Assembly (NCBI GenBank): GCA_007258455.2
Contig: VDFB02252616.1
Location: forward strand, 120,564,552 to 120,628,551
Direction of reading: 5' to 3'
From: Sequoia sempervirens
Lineage: Eukaryota > Streptophyta > Pinopsida > Cupressales > Cupressaceae
DNA length: 64,000 bases
The notes below the pieces were generated by a model, which did not search any database, had not been told where the DNA came from, and saw only the letters and a program-made list of their open reading frames with translations. Positions within the stretch are counted from its first letter, which is position 1, and each line of letters begins with the position of its first letter. This document shows positions 23,729-34,795 of this stretch, piece by piece. The position numbers and the translations under genes are program-made.

Positions 23729-24263
23729 CTTAGAGATGTGAAGTGCGAAAGTGCGAAGTGCAATATGTGCCTTAACGACTAAGACTACTGGAAGCAGTGA
23801 GCAGAAGGTGTCTACATTCTACAAAGAGAGTGTGAATGTTCTGGTGAAGTAGTGGTGGATCTCTCTGTTGCTCTGAGATGGCTTTCTCATTGTAACAATC
23901 TTCTTTCTTCTTCTTTCTAATCTAGCAATGAGCCATTGACAATGAGCCCTTCTTTTCTCTTTGGGCAGTGAGCCCTCCGATAGTGATTCTATTGTATTCA
24001 GTGTTGCAATTACTTTATATTGTGAGCTAATCCTCGCCATGGTTTTTCCCTTCTTGGGTTTTCGACATAAATCTGGTATTCTCATGTGTTTGGATGTATT
24101 TTCATTCTAGTTTCTCATGTTTACATTCTACTAATGCATGATAAGGGTTTAATGGTTGTTAAAGGGCTTAAGGACTAATGCAGATCTGAATGTTAATGAG
24201 GGTTTTGATGTTTTAATGTACAACTGATTCACCCCCCCTCGCAGTTGTCTTGTGCATTCAACA

Positions 24264-25410
24264 GCTCGCACTGCTAACTTACCCATCCAACAAGTTTTTT
24301 AGTAAGGACTTACTAGTTTCAATCCTTTCATGCCTAAGCTTGCCTATACAACTTGGTCATTCTTAGGTCTTGACAAGGGTGGTCATCCTCCAATATCTTC
24401 CTTGTGTCCCCATATTTGATGCATTTTTTAGCCTTTCAGACCTGCTTCTCAGAAAGGTTGTCTGTGAGATTTGCTTGTTAGTATTCCTTGCTTACATTTT
24501 CTGGGGAATCTGGAATTAAAAAAATCTTCTGATTTCTTGCTTTGTTTTCTTAGTCATTTTTCTTGGTAAACATGCTAAGCTCAATTGAGTTTTCTTGTCT
24601 AGCCATTGACAGCGATCATATCAATCAAAGACATGTTGTTTCCACAGTCCATATAACTGATTGAAAGAGCTTCTGGTAATAACTGTGTAAATGCTTTTGA
24701 ATATGATCACTGTCAATGACTAGACAAGAAAATTGAATCAAATACATTCACACAGTTATTACCAGAAGCTCTTTCCATCAGTAATCATATGGTCGGTTAG
24801 AACCAAGACCAAAACCATCTTGAAGAGGTTACTTCCGTCAAGGGATGGAATTCTTTCCATGACAAAGAGCTTACCAATTAGTTCATCATCTGAGGTAGGA
24901 ACAAGAGACTTTTGACCTTTGTGGCCTTGCTCATTTGGTTCTTCAAAACCAGACATTGTTAATGCCTTTCAACAATTCGAAACCAGCAAATTTTCCAAAA
25001 TTGAGGGTCCAGCCCCAAGAGATTCAATTCAACAATCACCTTCGAGCTAACACAATTCTAATGAAATAACACTTACCAGATCAAGACCTTGCCTAAGGCA
25101 GTTAAAAATGGATCTTTAGTCTACATTTGAGTAATCAGGATTTCAATTTAGACCAATATCCCCAATAAATTAATAATTCCATGTGATATTAAGTTTAACC
25201 AATCCAAGAAATATTTTAAGAAATTCTGCCATCTATTATTACTTTTCTGAATAAAACTCCTCGCATACATATAATACAGCACAAGAGTAAAACAAGGTTA
25301 ATATAGAAAGGTAAAGAAGTTTAACTATTAAATCAGTGGAGCAAGCATAACCATTAAAACAGTAAAACAAGGATAATATTAGGAACAGAGAAAGGGAAAA
25401 GTAAGGGTAC
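24264..25410. other. low-copy-looking sequence, probable intron or 3' flank of the host gene
   Basis: No transposon landmark was recognised apart from an interleaved inverted repeat at 24592-24778. A minus-strand frame at 24759-24956 (SGFEEPNEQGHKGQ...) has no recognisable motif and could be chance or a further exon. Confidence 0.3.
24592..24778. repeat. two interleaved inverted repeats
   Basis: TTTTCTTGTCTAGCCATTG at about 24594 recurs inverted near 24700-24735 (CAATGACTAGACAAGAAAA), and both extend into a TGATCATAT-type end. GAAAGAGCTTCTGGTAATAA near 24663 recurs inverted at 24755-24775. The arm order is a-b-a'-b', not a simple hairpin. Confidence 0.75.
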
Positions 25411-25751
25411 CTCAAAAATAATGGGAACAATGGGCCAGGTAGATATTCTTTTATGTGCAACATACCGTTCAAAAGCAAACTGGACTATTAGGCCAACCAA
25501 ATATGGTGCAAATGCAGCAAATGCTGCGAGTCCTGTCCATTTCCATACTAAAACCATACAAACAATAGGCATCGATACATTGAGAAATAAGTTGGCAACT
25601 GAAGGGCCCCTGTACCGAAAGAATTTGTTGATTAAGCTCCATTCACTTGGCGTGAACTTCAAAAAGGATCTCTGCAAATTATCAGTAAGTTGTATAAAGG
25701 CAGCAACTCCAATGTAGAAGAAAGCTTCTGTGAAAAGCATCATGAGAAAAT
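25411..25751 (-). CDS. internal exon of a host membrane-protein gene
   Basis: This is an intact 341-bp minus-strand exon bounded by TTTATTTGCAG (acceptor, 25752-25762) and GAG|GTACCC (donor from 25410). It encodes about 113 residues without a stop. It starts FLMMLFTEAFFYIGVAAF. An amphipathic stretch follows (DNLQRSFLKFTPSEWSLINK), then FRYRGPSVANL. Hydrophobic segments MPIVCMVLVWKWTGLAAFAA and PYLVGLIVQFAF follow, ending STWPIVPIIFE. The length, phase and intact frame contrast with the decayed transposons around it. I cannot name the family. It looks like a plant multi-pass membrane protein. Neighbouring exons were not identified; upstream exons could lie beyond the gypsy insertion. Confidence 0.6.
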
Positions 25752-27060
25752 CTGCAAATAAAAAGAGTCTGAAATAAGCAATAAAAACATCTCCTTCTGA
25801 TCACTTGAGACGTCTTTATAAGACAACCCAGAAAAACAAAAATGGCACTGATAAAATTTGATTGAGGCACAATAATTGTGTCCCTATAATATTTGTAAAA
25901 ATTAAAAAACAAGTCGGAAGGTACATATTTTAGAATTCATATATAGAAGAGTATGCGTTAATTTGTCATCCTTTTAGAAAACTGCAGCTAACAAGGAAAC
26001 GGAAACCTTATATAGATCTTAAACGGTGGGTATCAATTGCTACTAAGAAAACACTGTCATATTTGTATGTTTCAACCTTCTGAATTTTTCAAGAACCTAT
26101 GATACAAGAAAACAAATTCATTCTAAGCACTAGTCTATTGAAACAATCTTTTAGCTACTACTTGATTTAGCATGTTCAAATCTAAGACAAAATCCAATAT
26201 TCTCTACCAAATCTTTTTGTTTGTTGTGACAAAATGATTTTTTGATTCTAATTAATTAGTTAATTTTTTAGGATATTCAAATCTTCCAAGCCAATAAATA
26301 TATGCACAAATCAAGCTTTCAAACTTAATCTATGTTCCATGGCATTTCTGGAGTGGGGATGGAGGGACAGCAGTATGAGGGCCATTTTTGGGGGATGGCA
26401 GGGGGACCGCAATATATATGTAATTTAAAAAAATAAATATATAGAGAAAGAGACAGACACACACAGACACAGACACAGAGGCAAAGACATATATACTCAA
26501 ATTTTTACAAGTTGATGAACAGCAGTGTAACAGCAGCTATATAACATGACACTGTTAAAATGATGTTAGATGATGTCAACAGAAGCCTGCATGCCAACCA
26601 CATTCCAAAAGAAATTGTTTGTTTGCACTTCTCACACAGTACCACACAGTACCAAACCATGGCCAATGCACCTTTAATCTCTTTTGCAACTCACAATAAT
26701 AACTGACTCTAATACCATATCAAGAATTTTGAAGTTAGAGACTTTTTTGAACAATGAAATCAAAAATCTAAATTATTGCTGTTAGTGTTAACTGTTATAT
26801 AACTTATATCATTAATAATGAATCTGAACCATGATATATTTGTTGCTGTTATACTACAGTTGTTACAGTCATTGCTGTCATGTTTAATTTAATTGCTGTT
26901 ATACTGTTGGCAAAATATATTTATTCCTGCTGTGATAATACTGTCATGATATATTTCAGTCTTTTTTAATGTTATGAACAATTTTTTTTAAAAACATAAT
27001 AAAAAATTGTTTTGCTGTAGGGGATGCCTGGCCATCCCTGGGACAATCAAGTGATGTCTG
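25752..27060. other. AT-rich sequence upstream of the exon, probable intron
   Basis: No coding frame was supported. G-rich GGGGATGG-type repeats occur at 26345-26410. At 27018-27044 a GGGGATGCCTGGCCATCCCT arm pairs with one at 44730-44752 across the gypsy insertion. The rest has nothing recognisable. Confidence 0.35.
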
Positions 27061-27472
27061 TGTTTTCCTACGGAATGTAATTCAAATCTTACGTACTACT
27101 GGCAAACTAGTCATGCACAGAACATAGAATAAAACAGTAACCAGAAAGATATCATGTTTGAACACCGGAAACTTTATTCATTATCAGAAATATCATGTAC
27201 AATCCAAGAGTATCAGCAGTGCTTAACAATATAACCATCGGCACATAACTCCCTTCCGACTATCCCAACAGACTACATATAACGTTCGGCGGTGGTTAGA
27301 TAACCAACCGACACGACGTTCATAACAACATTAACATTAACATTAACATTAATCCGAACATGACTACCCGAAAGTACATGACATTATTATTCTTACTAAT
27401 CTATAGCTTTATTAGCAATTGGCCGACTACGACCAAGGCCAACTAACACAAAAGTAAGCTATGCTATCTACA
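27061..27472 (-). repeat. 3' LTR of the gypsy element
   Basis: This 412-bp segment runs TGTTTTCCTACGG...CTATCTACA. By eye, only about seven substitutions and one single-base indel separate it from the right LTR (44293-44705). It contains a small ATTAAC tandem repeat (four copies). Confidence 0.95.
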
Positions 27473-27484
27473 TCATCCCCTCCA
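27473..27484 (-). other. gypsy polypurine tract
   Basis: The minus strand reads TGGAGGGGATGA directly before the 3' LTR start TGTAGATAGC. It is the expected plus-strand primer site. Confidence 0.75.
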
Positions 27485-27605
27485 CAAAAGAAGTCGTCTT
27501 CCAGACGACATACATATAGAAAGACAAGTTCAATGAGAAGTAGGGGGAAGTGAGTGCGTCCCTGGATGCACAGATGACGTCGGAGTAGTAGAAGAATGCT
27601 CCGCT

Positions 27606-30112
27606 CACAATCGCCTCACCTCCTCGGTACGTGTGCGAAGCTGCCGATCTGCCAGTATCTCCCTCTCCCTCGCAGCCTTAACCATACGGGCTGCCTCCAT
27701 CAGTTGGCTTTTTGCCTTCTCCACCTCTGCACTCTTGGTCGCCAAATCAACATCTTTTGCAGCCAACTGATCTTCCAATGCTTTTACTCACTGCTTCCAT
27801 GCTTCCTCTTTCTGCTTTGCTTCCTCCTCCAAGGCGGCCACCCGAGGCTCCAAGACTTCCAATCGAGCTCCCCTCTCACTGGCAAGCCGAGTTTGTTCGG
27901 CCAAGTCATTCTGGATGTTCCTTATGGTGGCAGTGGACTCCTCCTTAACCCTCTGCAGGAGTCTATAGGCTTCCACTCTTCGCGATACCGCTACCTCAGT
28001 AGAAAATACTTGGCGTTTCATGAGGATAAAGACATCATGAAAGGCAAGCTCTATGTGATATAAGCTTTCCAGAACCCCTGCGTCTCACCCTACTAGTCTC
28101 GGTGGTCAACCCCGCCAGGCTCTCATCATTGCAGGAGTCTCTCCTGCTGGCCACTCCTCGCTGAATATCCGTGTGAACTCAGCCTCACACCCCATCTGTA
28201 CGAATCCTCAGATGCGTTGAACTTCCTGGCCCACTAGAGGAGATCGGCCAATCTTGAGGTCTCTGGAAACCTGTCCCACTCGGATCATTAACCTGCCCAT
28301 ATACTCTAGCTCCTGTACATATCGTTGCACCGTGCCTAGTGGGTCTGATGGGTCTGGTTGTGACATCTCCACAACGAATCCCTCCGTGGAGTCACCCTCC
28401 TCGTTCTCCTCATCGCCGGGAGCTGTAAAAGGTTTTGTTTCCTCCTGGGGCGGTTCCCCGACTATCTGCTGAGGCTCATGTATGGTTGTCCCTGGCTCCT
28501 CTTTTGTTCTAGCCTCAGGGTGTGCAAGTGCGTCCTCGCCAAGTCTGGCCGTCTCACTTTGCTGAGTGTGAACAACTGGTCCTTCCTCACCCCCTAGTCC
28601 CTCTGAGGGACTCTTCTCCCGCTGTTCTGGCTGCTCGGCCACTTCCAAGGTGAGGCCTACTGATCCCAACCAGCTATCAATCTGGGCTACCCCGAGTGCT
28701 CCTGGGGCTAGGGTAGTCTCCTCAATGGCCGCAATTGTTTCCCCAGTTCCTGCTACTGAAGTTGCCACTCCTGACGCTGCCGAGCCTGGCAGTGGTGTAA
28801 GGGAATAGGCCGCTGGCAATATTTCGACAAAGGCAGTGGAACCTGCCGATACAGCGGCTGCCGCCTGTGATGTCGTAGTGGCAAGTGGTGCCCACCCTGG
28901 CGATGCACCAGGTAATGAGGCAGCTACCCTCAACATTCGCCCGGCTCCAACTGGCGAAACAGGAAGAGTGAATGTCACTGAGTGTGTGTTCTTCCTGGCT
29001 GGCGGTGCGGGAAGAGTAAACCCTGCTGGCTGCAACAATGGTATGTCGATCTCCCCTACTTCCTGACCACCGATGGCGACGGACACCTCCTCATCGACCG
29101 GTGGACTAGACTCCGAGGACGAGGAAGATAAATCAATGGGCTCATCCCTGTCCGATGCATCACTCTGTTTAGAGGCCTCCTCCGCTGATGTTTCCTCTTC
29201 CACCGATGCCTCCTTCCGTTTTCTCTTCTTTCCTGAAGCCGTGCCCTCGCCAGCTTGCTTCGCTTCCAGTTCAGACCAGTAAAATATTGTCGGCAACCCA
29301 GGATCCAGGTGAGTGAGTGGCTGCAATCGACCCCATTTGCCTTCGGGCACCTATGTGTGAACGGCATCGAGAAAGAGGGCTATAGCATGCTGGGTCATGT
29401 AGAAAGCCTTATGCCTCTACGATAAGAAATCTCTCATCCTCTCTGCGAGTAGCCTCGCCCAGTTGTACACTCGACCGACGCGGAGTCCTACCATGTAGTC
29501 CACCATCCAGATAGCAATATCCGACGCTCGGCTGGCACCTGTGAGTCGGCATTTTATTAAGTCCATCAGGCATTTTCATTCGGCCGATGCCAGATGGTGT
29601 TTCCGGAGGCCCCTGTTACCTGTGTTCCATATGGTCTCCTGTTCCTCTGCTGTTAAGTCGCTTCGACATACCTGTTTGATCAATATTTCCTTGTGCTGTT
29701 GTGTCATCTTCTTAGGTTTGTTATTCTTAGGTTTGTTAACCCCTATTCCGGCGGCTGGAACACCAAAGACTCGCTCGAAGTCCTATGGCCAGAATGAAAT
29801 GGTAACGGGGCAGCCTCTGTAATCAACTATTGATTTGTGCGTATGCCTGCAGTAGTTGTCCACCATCGCCTTCAGCCAAGGCTCAAACTCCCAAGAATTG
29901 AAGAAAGGTACTACCACAGCTTTGTCTACCCGAGCGTGCTGAAGCGCAACCTTCAAGGAGTGGTCATCGGGAGTGCTTCACCACCACTGTTTGCACTCGT
30001 TGCCAGTAAGATTCTCCCATGCCATTGTCTCGTTATCAGCATCCATCTTCTTTCTCTTCCCTACCGAGGCTACCTTCGGCCTATGCTGCACTACCTTCTT
30101 TCCCTTGTCCAT
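27606..30112 (-). pseudogene. post-pol ORF of the gypsy element, degraded
   Basis: From ATG at 30112 (MDKGKKVVQHRPKVASVGKR) a frame of about 835 codons runs to about 27606, with TAG/TGA stops near 29968, 29784, 29570, 29421, 29352 and 27788. Blocks in order are: FFNSWEFEPWLKAMVDNYCR; DFERVFGVPAAG; VYNWARLLAERMRDFL, then KAFYMTQHAIALFLDA; a nuclear-localisation-like KKRKRKEAS; a Ser/Glu/Pro/Ala-rich linker (about 300 residues); and a C-terminal coiled coil (RLASERGARLEVLEPRVAAL and beyond). The domain order and the NWA...L...K-FYM block resemble the ORFs of units A and B. The position between pol and the 3' LTR is where plant gypsy elements carry extra ORFs. The function is unknown. Confidence 0.7.
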
Positions 30113-30257
30113 TTTGCTGTCAGTTCGGCGATTCCAGCCGATTTTATAACCTTCGAGACGGTTACCGAAACTGCCGAAACTATCAAAATTGCCAAACTCT
30201 AGTAACTGCCGTACCCAATAAACCTGAAACTGCCAAAATTCTGGAAAAGTCTGGAAA

Positions 30258-31240
30258 AACCGTACGCCCTGTAGAAGTGACTGAAACTGCTGCAACTGGA
30301 AAGGCCGTACGCACTGAAGAACTTGTACCTGAATGAGCCGTACGACTTGAGGAATCTGGCAACTTTGGAAAATCCGTACGCTTTGAGTGAGTGAAGAATT
30401 CCGTACGATTTGCAAGGACAATGAGGGCCGTACGACTTCAAAGAACAGTGAGTGTCGTACGACTTCAAGGAACAGTGGAATCCACACACTCTTGCTGAAC
30501 AGTGGAGGCCGTACGATTTGCAGGTGGAAAATCCGTACAACTTGAAAACCTTAGCAGGTCCGTATGATATAAATAGTCAGGAAGGGCTGTACAACTTGAG
30601 AATCTTGGCCAACCTGTGTAATTTGAAGGGGCTGTACGATCTGGCAACCTTGTGCAACCTGAGAGGGTCATACGATCTGATAGCTATGAAATGTCGCGTA
30701 CGACTTGGCCACTTTGAAAATACAGTGCGTTCTGAATAGTCTATGGAATCCGTACGACTTGAATGATTTGTGAAGTCCGTACGACTCTGCAACTTTGAAC
30801 GACTTGGCAACTCTGAGAATTTCGTATGCTTTGACTGGAGGATCGTACGCTTTGATTGGAGGGCCGTACTACTTGAGAGAATGATGAATGTCGTACGCCT
30901 TGAAATTCCTCTGGATGTCGTGCGATTTGAAATTCCTCTGGATGTCGTACGATGTGAAATTCCTGTGAATTCCGTACAATCTCAGGACTTAGTGAATGAT
31001 GAGAGCACCGTACGATTTCCTTCCTTGTGCTCGACCTGATGAATTCGTACGGATTTTTGTGTTCTCCTCTCCCTTCGTGATTTCTATGTATTCTGCCCTT
31101 TTTCCAATATATCTCATCCATCCTTGGCCGTACGATTTCCTCCTTAGTTAAGTATTGGCAACTTTTTATTTTAATGTTCCCCGATTTGATTTTTCACCAT
31201 ACTTTATTTCCCTCGATAATTTTCTTCCATGGCCGTACTA
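30258..31240. repeat. CCGTACGAYTT motif array, loose 27-bp period
   Basis: About 27 copies of a CCGTACGA(C/T)TT-like motif lie between 30264 and 31230. The commonest spacing is 26-28 bp or twice that. The core CGTACG is a 6-bp palindrome. Spacers are partly shared (GGAACAGTG, AAATTCCTCTGGATG). It sits between integrase and the post-pol ORF, and short ORFs in it are repeat artefacts. Variable tandem repeats in this part are known for Tat-type elements. Confidence 0.88.
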
Positions 31241-31255
31241 TTTGCTTGATAGTCA

Positions 31256-31560
31256 AGATTTTTATTTTAATTTTTTTCACTTTAATTTTTCTCCCTTTAG
31301 CCAATTTTAATTTTTTCATTTTTCCTTTCATAATTTTTTCTCTTTTAATTTCTTTTCCAACTTCCCTCATATTTCTTTTATTTTTTTCTTCTTTTTTCTT
31401 TTTTCTCCATTTGCCTTTATTTATTTTTCCATTTTCCTTTATTTTTTGATTTCTCACAGCTTTTTTCCTTTCTATTTTTATTTTTTTCAATTCTGTCATT
31501 TTCTCTCTCCTCCCTTCTCTCTTCTTTTCTTTTCATCCCTCTTGTTTCACTGTGTTCTCG
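31256..31560. other. pyrimidine-rich tract next to the CGTACG array
   Basis: About 300 bases on the plus strand are almost entirely T and C with TTTAATTTTT and TTTTCTCC runs (A/G-rich on the coding strand). Lys/Glu-rich open frames here are compositional. It follows the integrase extension and may be untranslated. Confidence 0.6.
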
Positions 31561-32655
31561 AACTTTTAATTCCGAGGTGTAGTACCATTTACATGTGTGT
31601 GGTGGCCTTTTATAACATTCTTCCTCACAGCACGTTCCTATATACTCTATATCAAACCATTTATCAAGTAAAGGGGCAGGACCAATACCTCGAAAACTTC
31701 CATCGATGTACCTTCCGCCGTACTGTTGATACCACGTAACATCGTCGCCTTGTACTGTTGGTGGTCCCGCTAGGTTAGGAATTATTTTCCAGAGTCCATC
31801 TTGAGTTGCTATCTTCCTAACCCTTGGTATTTTTCTTCTTTCTCGACGCATTTGTTTCAGAAGGTCTTCTATATACCCGTCCACCGTTGACACAAATGTA
31901 TCTTCTGTCCTCAACACTGTCTTTAAGCAAGGGGCCTTTTTCTCAAAGTAAGCCTCCCATTGTTCATCGTCCCAGTCCACCTCCTCGTCATCCTTTCGGT
32001 GCTCGTTTTGTTCATGGCCTTCTTGTTTCTCTTTTTCCGCCTGGCTTCCGTGTCCAATTCCTTGGCTACATATCCTCGTTTTACTCCTTCGTAAGGGGCT
32101 ACATAGTGCCAGTGTCCCCCCATTCGACGCCATAGGGCAGGGGTTCCGAACACTGCATTGGTTAGGTGCTTGTGTATCCGTGGTACTGCAATTCCTTCCA
32201 CTCGCTTTTCTGCCAACCTTTCTTCAATTATTTGATCTCGGCCTGATTCTGCCCAGACATCATCTGCTACATATCCGGGACCTCCTAGACCCCAGTCTTG
32301 TTCTCTCGGGCCTTCACTTTGCACAGGCCAATCTTCCTTTGTGGCATAGCCCAACATGTTGATGGCAATAGTATTCTTCTCCTTTCTCTCCTTATATGGC
32401 TTTAACTTCGATCCGTTGATTGCCTCCGATATCAGTGACCCATCTAGATTTTCTAACTTTATAGAACCATTGTCACATACTTCCCGTACTCGGAACGGTC
32501 CTAACCAACGAACTTTAAACTTCCCCGGCTTGATCTCGTTACGGCCGTTATATTTCAGAACTAACTGTCCCGGTCGGAAATTCATTCGCCGGAGGTGCTT
32601 GTCGTGCGAATACTTCCTTCGCCGCTGCATATTCTCCGTCGCCCATTGTGCCATC
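31560..32655 (-). pseudogene. gypsy integrase C-terminal domain and extension
   Basis: It continues the integrase frame after unit C: MAQWATENMQRRRKYSHDKH, then FRPGQLVLKYN, GKFKVRWLGPFRVREV and GSIKLENLDG. This is the usual gypsy integrase C-terminal SH3-like region. An unusual extension of about 230 residues follows across one frameshift near 32070. It has an acidic DDEEVDWDDEQWEAYFEKK stretch and a Cys-rich IGTCCEEECYKRPPHTC segment. No chromodomain was recognised. The extension is not familiar to me. Confidence 0.8.
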
Positions 32656-34719
32656 TGTTGGTGTACGTTTTATCATTCACCGAACACACAGAATAAAATG
32701 TCCAAAGACACTCTATCCTCTCTTGAAAAACCACCGCGTATGCTAAGATTGCGAGAAGATCATATGGCGATTCCAAGGTTTCTTTAGTCGGGTCTCGACG
32801 TGTGGATAAGCTCAATGGTCGTGATATGTGGTAATAAACAAGGGGACTTACGCAGAAAGTTTTCACAAGTTCGGGACTTAGGAAATTTATCTTTAAAGGC
32901 TCTCAATTAGGACTTTCAATTGTGGATCTCAAAAAAAAATGGCAAAAAGAATAGGGTTTAGGAGAATCTAGTCTAAGCCTAAGAACTCAAGAGACAGTAA
33001 GGACTCGGTGAAGAGAAATAAACCACACTTTGTTTCGCCTCCTGCAGGACAACATACGCAAAATGGGTGCAATCTTCAAGGGGTTTGTGAGAATAATTTT
33101 CAAACCTCGAATGAGGCTGAAGTTAAGCTTCCACGATTAAGAGCTCAGGCTAACTTTACAAATCGAATGCAAATCATCCATTCGAAAAAAGTATGAGCTA
33201 CACTTCACCATTGAATCAATACGATCAATCTCTCATTCAATTAACAATTTTCAAAGCAAATACTACCTAATTTAACTTTAACTCTAATCTATGGCGGAAG
33301 ATAATATGTAACCTCGCTTACTATTCAACAATAAGAAGTTATTCAAGGCAAATCATGCTCAAGAGCTTTTATCATTCAAAATAGTCTCAATGCGACAATA
33401 TACATAATCTGTCTCCACACATTACAAATGAGGGGGCGAGCTCAATTTACAGGCTCCCCAATTACAATTCAATGGCCAAGATTGATTTCAAATCAACGGC
33501 CGAGATTACAAAAATAAAACCCTAATTAGGGTTTGTCACTTTCGACCAATGAGAAAATTTCATTTGAGGACACTTGTCCCTTTTGCTAAATATAAATCAA
33601 CAATAAAATAGAAAGTTGTTGTATGTTGATTTGGAAGAATTTGATTGGTTGGAAGATGACGAGGCGCCACCTCAACGTGCTGGATGCCTTCCCTGGTTGC
33701 TTCGTTTTTCTTCCACGTGCTTGCCTTAGAATATTTTCCCTGCCGATGACTCTATCTGTTGTGCTTGTTCCTTCCTAGCTTTGATCCTGGATTCCTTCCG
33801 AGATTTTGATTTCTTCTTCTTGCCTGTACTGGAATCTTAGAGGTCTGGAAGTCTCCCCTTGGAGCAGGTGTCTGGACTTGAAGTTGGTTGCTTTGAACTT
33901 CCTCTTGCTCGAACTGGGTTGATGTTATTCCTCTGGATTTCCTCTCCGAATTCTCCGATTTGTGTCGAGAAATTGTTTAAGTATGGAGATCTGTTTGGAA
34001 CACTCTTTTTGTCACCATCTGATTCTGATTGGAAGCTTGTCTTTAATTCTTCAGGAGATGAAACCCTTCAAGAAGTTGCCCTGATTGCTTCTTTCAAGTC
34101 TGGGATTGTAGATGAAATCCTTCCAAGATGCCCGGATATCCGTTCAAGTGTCTTGAATCTGGAGAAGAATGACCCTGTGCTTTTGCCATGATAGAGAAAA
34201 TTGGAATTTTCTCTGTGAAGTATTTCCCATACTTAGCCAAATTTTGGCTATTTTGTAACACCTTCATGTGGACCATTCAACATTTAGCCAAGGTTTTGGC
34301 CATCTCCATGCTCGAACAAACTTTGCCTGTGGATTTGCCCTCAATTCTGAATTTGGCTTGTACTATGTAGGACAAATTCCATCCTTGGACAAGGATTATA
34401 TCCATTTCCTCCTTATTTTCCTCTTCATCCTTCCTGTTTTCTGTCCAACACTTAGTGAATTCTTCTCCCCAGGGTATCAACACTTAGCCAATTTTCTCAC
34501 CCTCCCCTTGGGCGGACTTCACATGAGCTTGGACGTTTTCTCTCTAGGCTTAAGTCGGACTTCAAGCCACTTTGGACAAACATCTCTAGGAAGAAGTCGA
34601 ACTTTATCATGCTTGTGCCATTTCTCAGTTGAGCAAAGTCGGATTTTGTAAGGGTTTGGACATGCTGAGCTTAGGCAAAGTCAGACTTTCTCGTGCTTGT
34701 GCCATCTTTTTCCTTCACT

Positions 34720-34795
34720 CTTATCTGGCTTGAAGCAGACTTGCCTCCATTCCATGCCTTTGCTTCTTCCTTGAAGACTCGCCTCGCGTCGTCAT
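34720..34795 (-). pseudogene. start of the LTR-unit ORF, copy C (truncated)
   Basis: After the acceptor-like TTTCTTGCAG comes GTGG and then an ATG (34795) opening MTTRGESSRKKQRHGMEASL. Unit B opens MTTRGEPSRKAQMKF after CTGCAGGTTG. The match covers the acceptor, the leader bases and about 12 codons, then stops. The rest of the protein is absent. This shows that the ORF belonged to the shared LTR unit rather than being a separate insertion in A and B. Confidence 0.6.

Larger units (their letters stand above)
1682..24263 (+). mobile_element. decayed plus-strand Sirevirus-like copia, multiply interrupted
   Basis: In order on the plus strand there are an integrase C-terminal fragment, a pol linker and RT N-terminal fragment, RT C-terminal and RNase H fragments, a long non-coding region, a polypurine tract and a 3' LTR. 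Five later insertions split it: single LTRs at 1873-3266, 4011-5387 and 20030-21877, unit A at 8457-16704, and a hAT-like element at 22615-23728. Removing the first two restores a continuous copia protein order. Whether the non-coding region 6501-19667 and the LTR at 19680 belong to the same original insertion is inferred. A TATA box and repeats near 18.6 kb allow the alternative that part of this stretch is a separate long LTR. No 5' LTR is visible. Confidence 0.6.
19680..24263 (+). repeat. copia 3' LTR with two nested insertions
   Basis: It begins TGTTGGAAATATG after the polypurine tract, with an early TTGTCATCAATGTCAACA passage. It ends CAACTGATTCACC...CAGTTGTC...ATTCAACA at 24263, the same landmarks as the LTR at 87-1343. 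A Sirevirus-like GCCATGGTTTTTCCC passage lies near 24040. Removing the solo LTR (20030-21877 plus TSD) and the hAT-like element (22615-23728 plus TSD) leaves roughly 1.6 kb. The expected right target duplication is GCTCG, with no 5' partner visible. Confidence 0.75.

Noticed and set aside
25354..25743. Reading the exon through to PLLFPFSVPNIILVLLF as one ORF
   Set aside because: The frame crosses a strong GAG|GTACCC donor at 25410 and the tail looks like intron sequence, so the exon was ended at 25411.
28254..29282. Plus-strand ORFs opposite the gypsy post-pol ORF
   Set aside because: Shadow frames of the Ser/Glu/Ala-rich minus-strand ORF. The minus strand has the consistent domain order.
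31174..31499. Phe/Leu/Ile-rich plus-strand and Lys-rich minus-strand frames
   Set aside because: Compositional frames in the pyrimidine-rich tract, with no motif beyond base bias.
33859..34191. 110-residue plus-strand ORF in unit C
   Set aside because: It is antisense to the unit's coding strand, has no homolog in units A or B and no recognisable motif. Probably chance.
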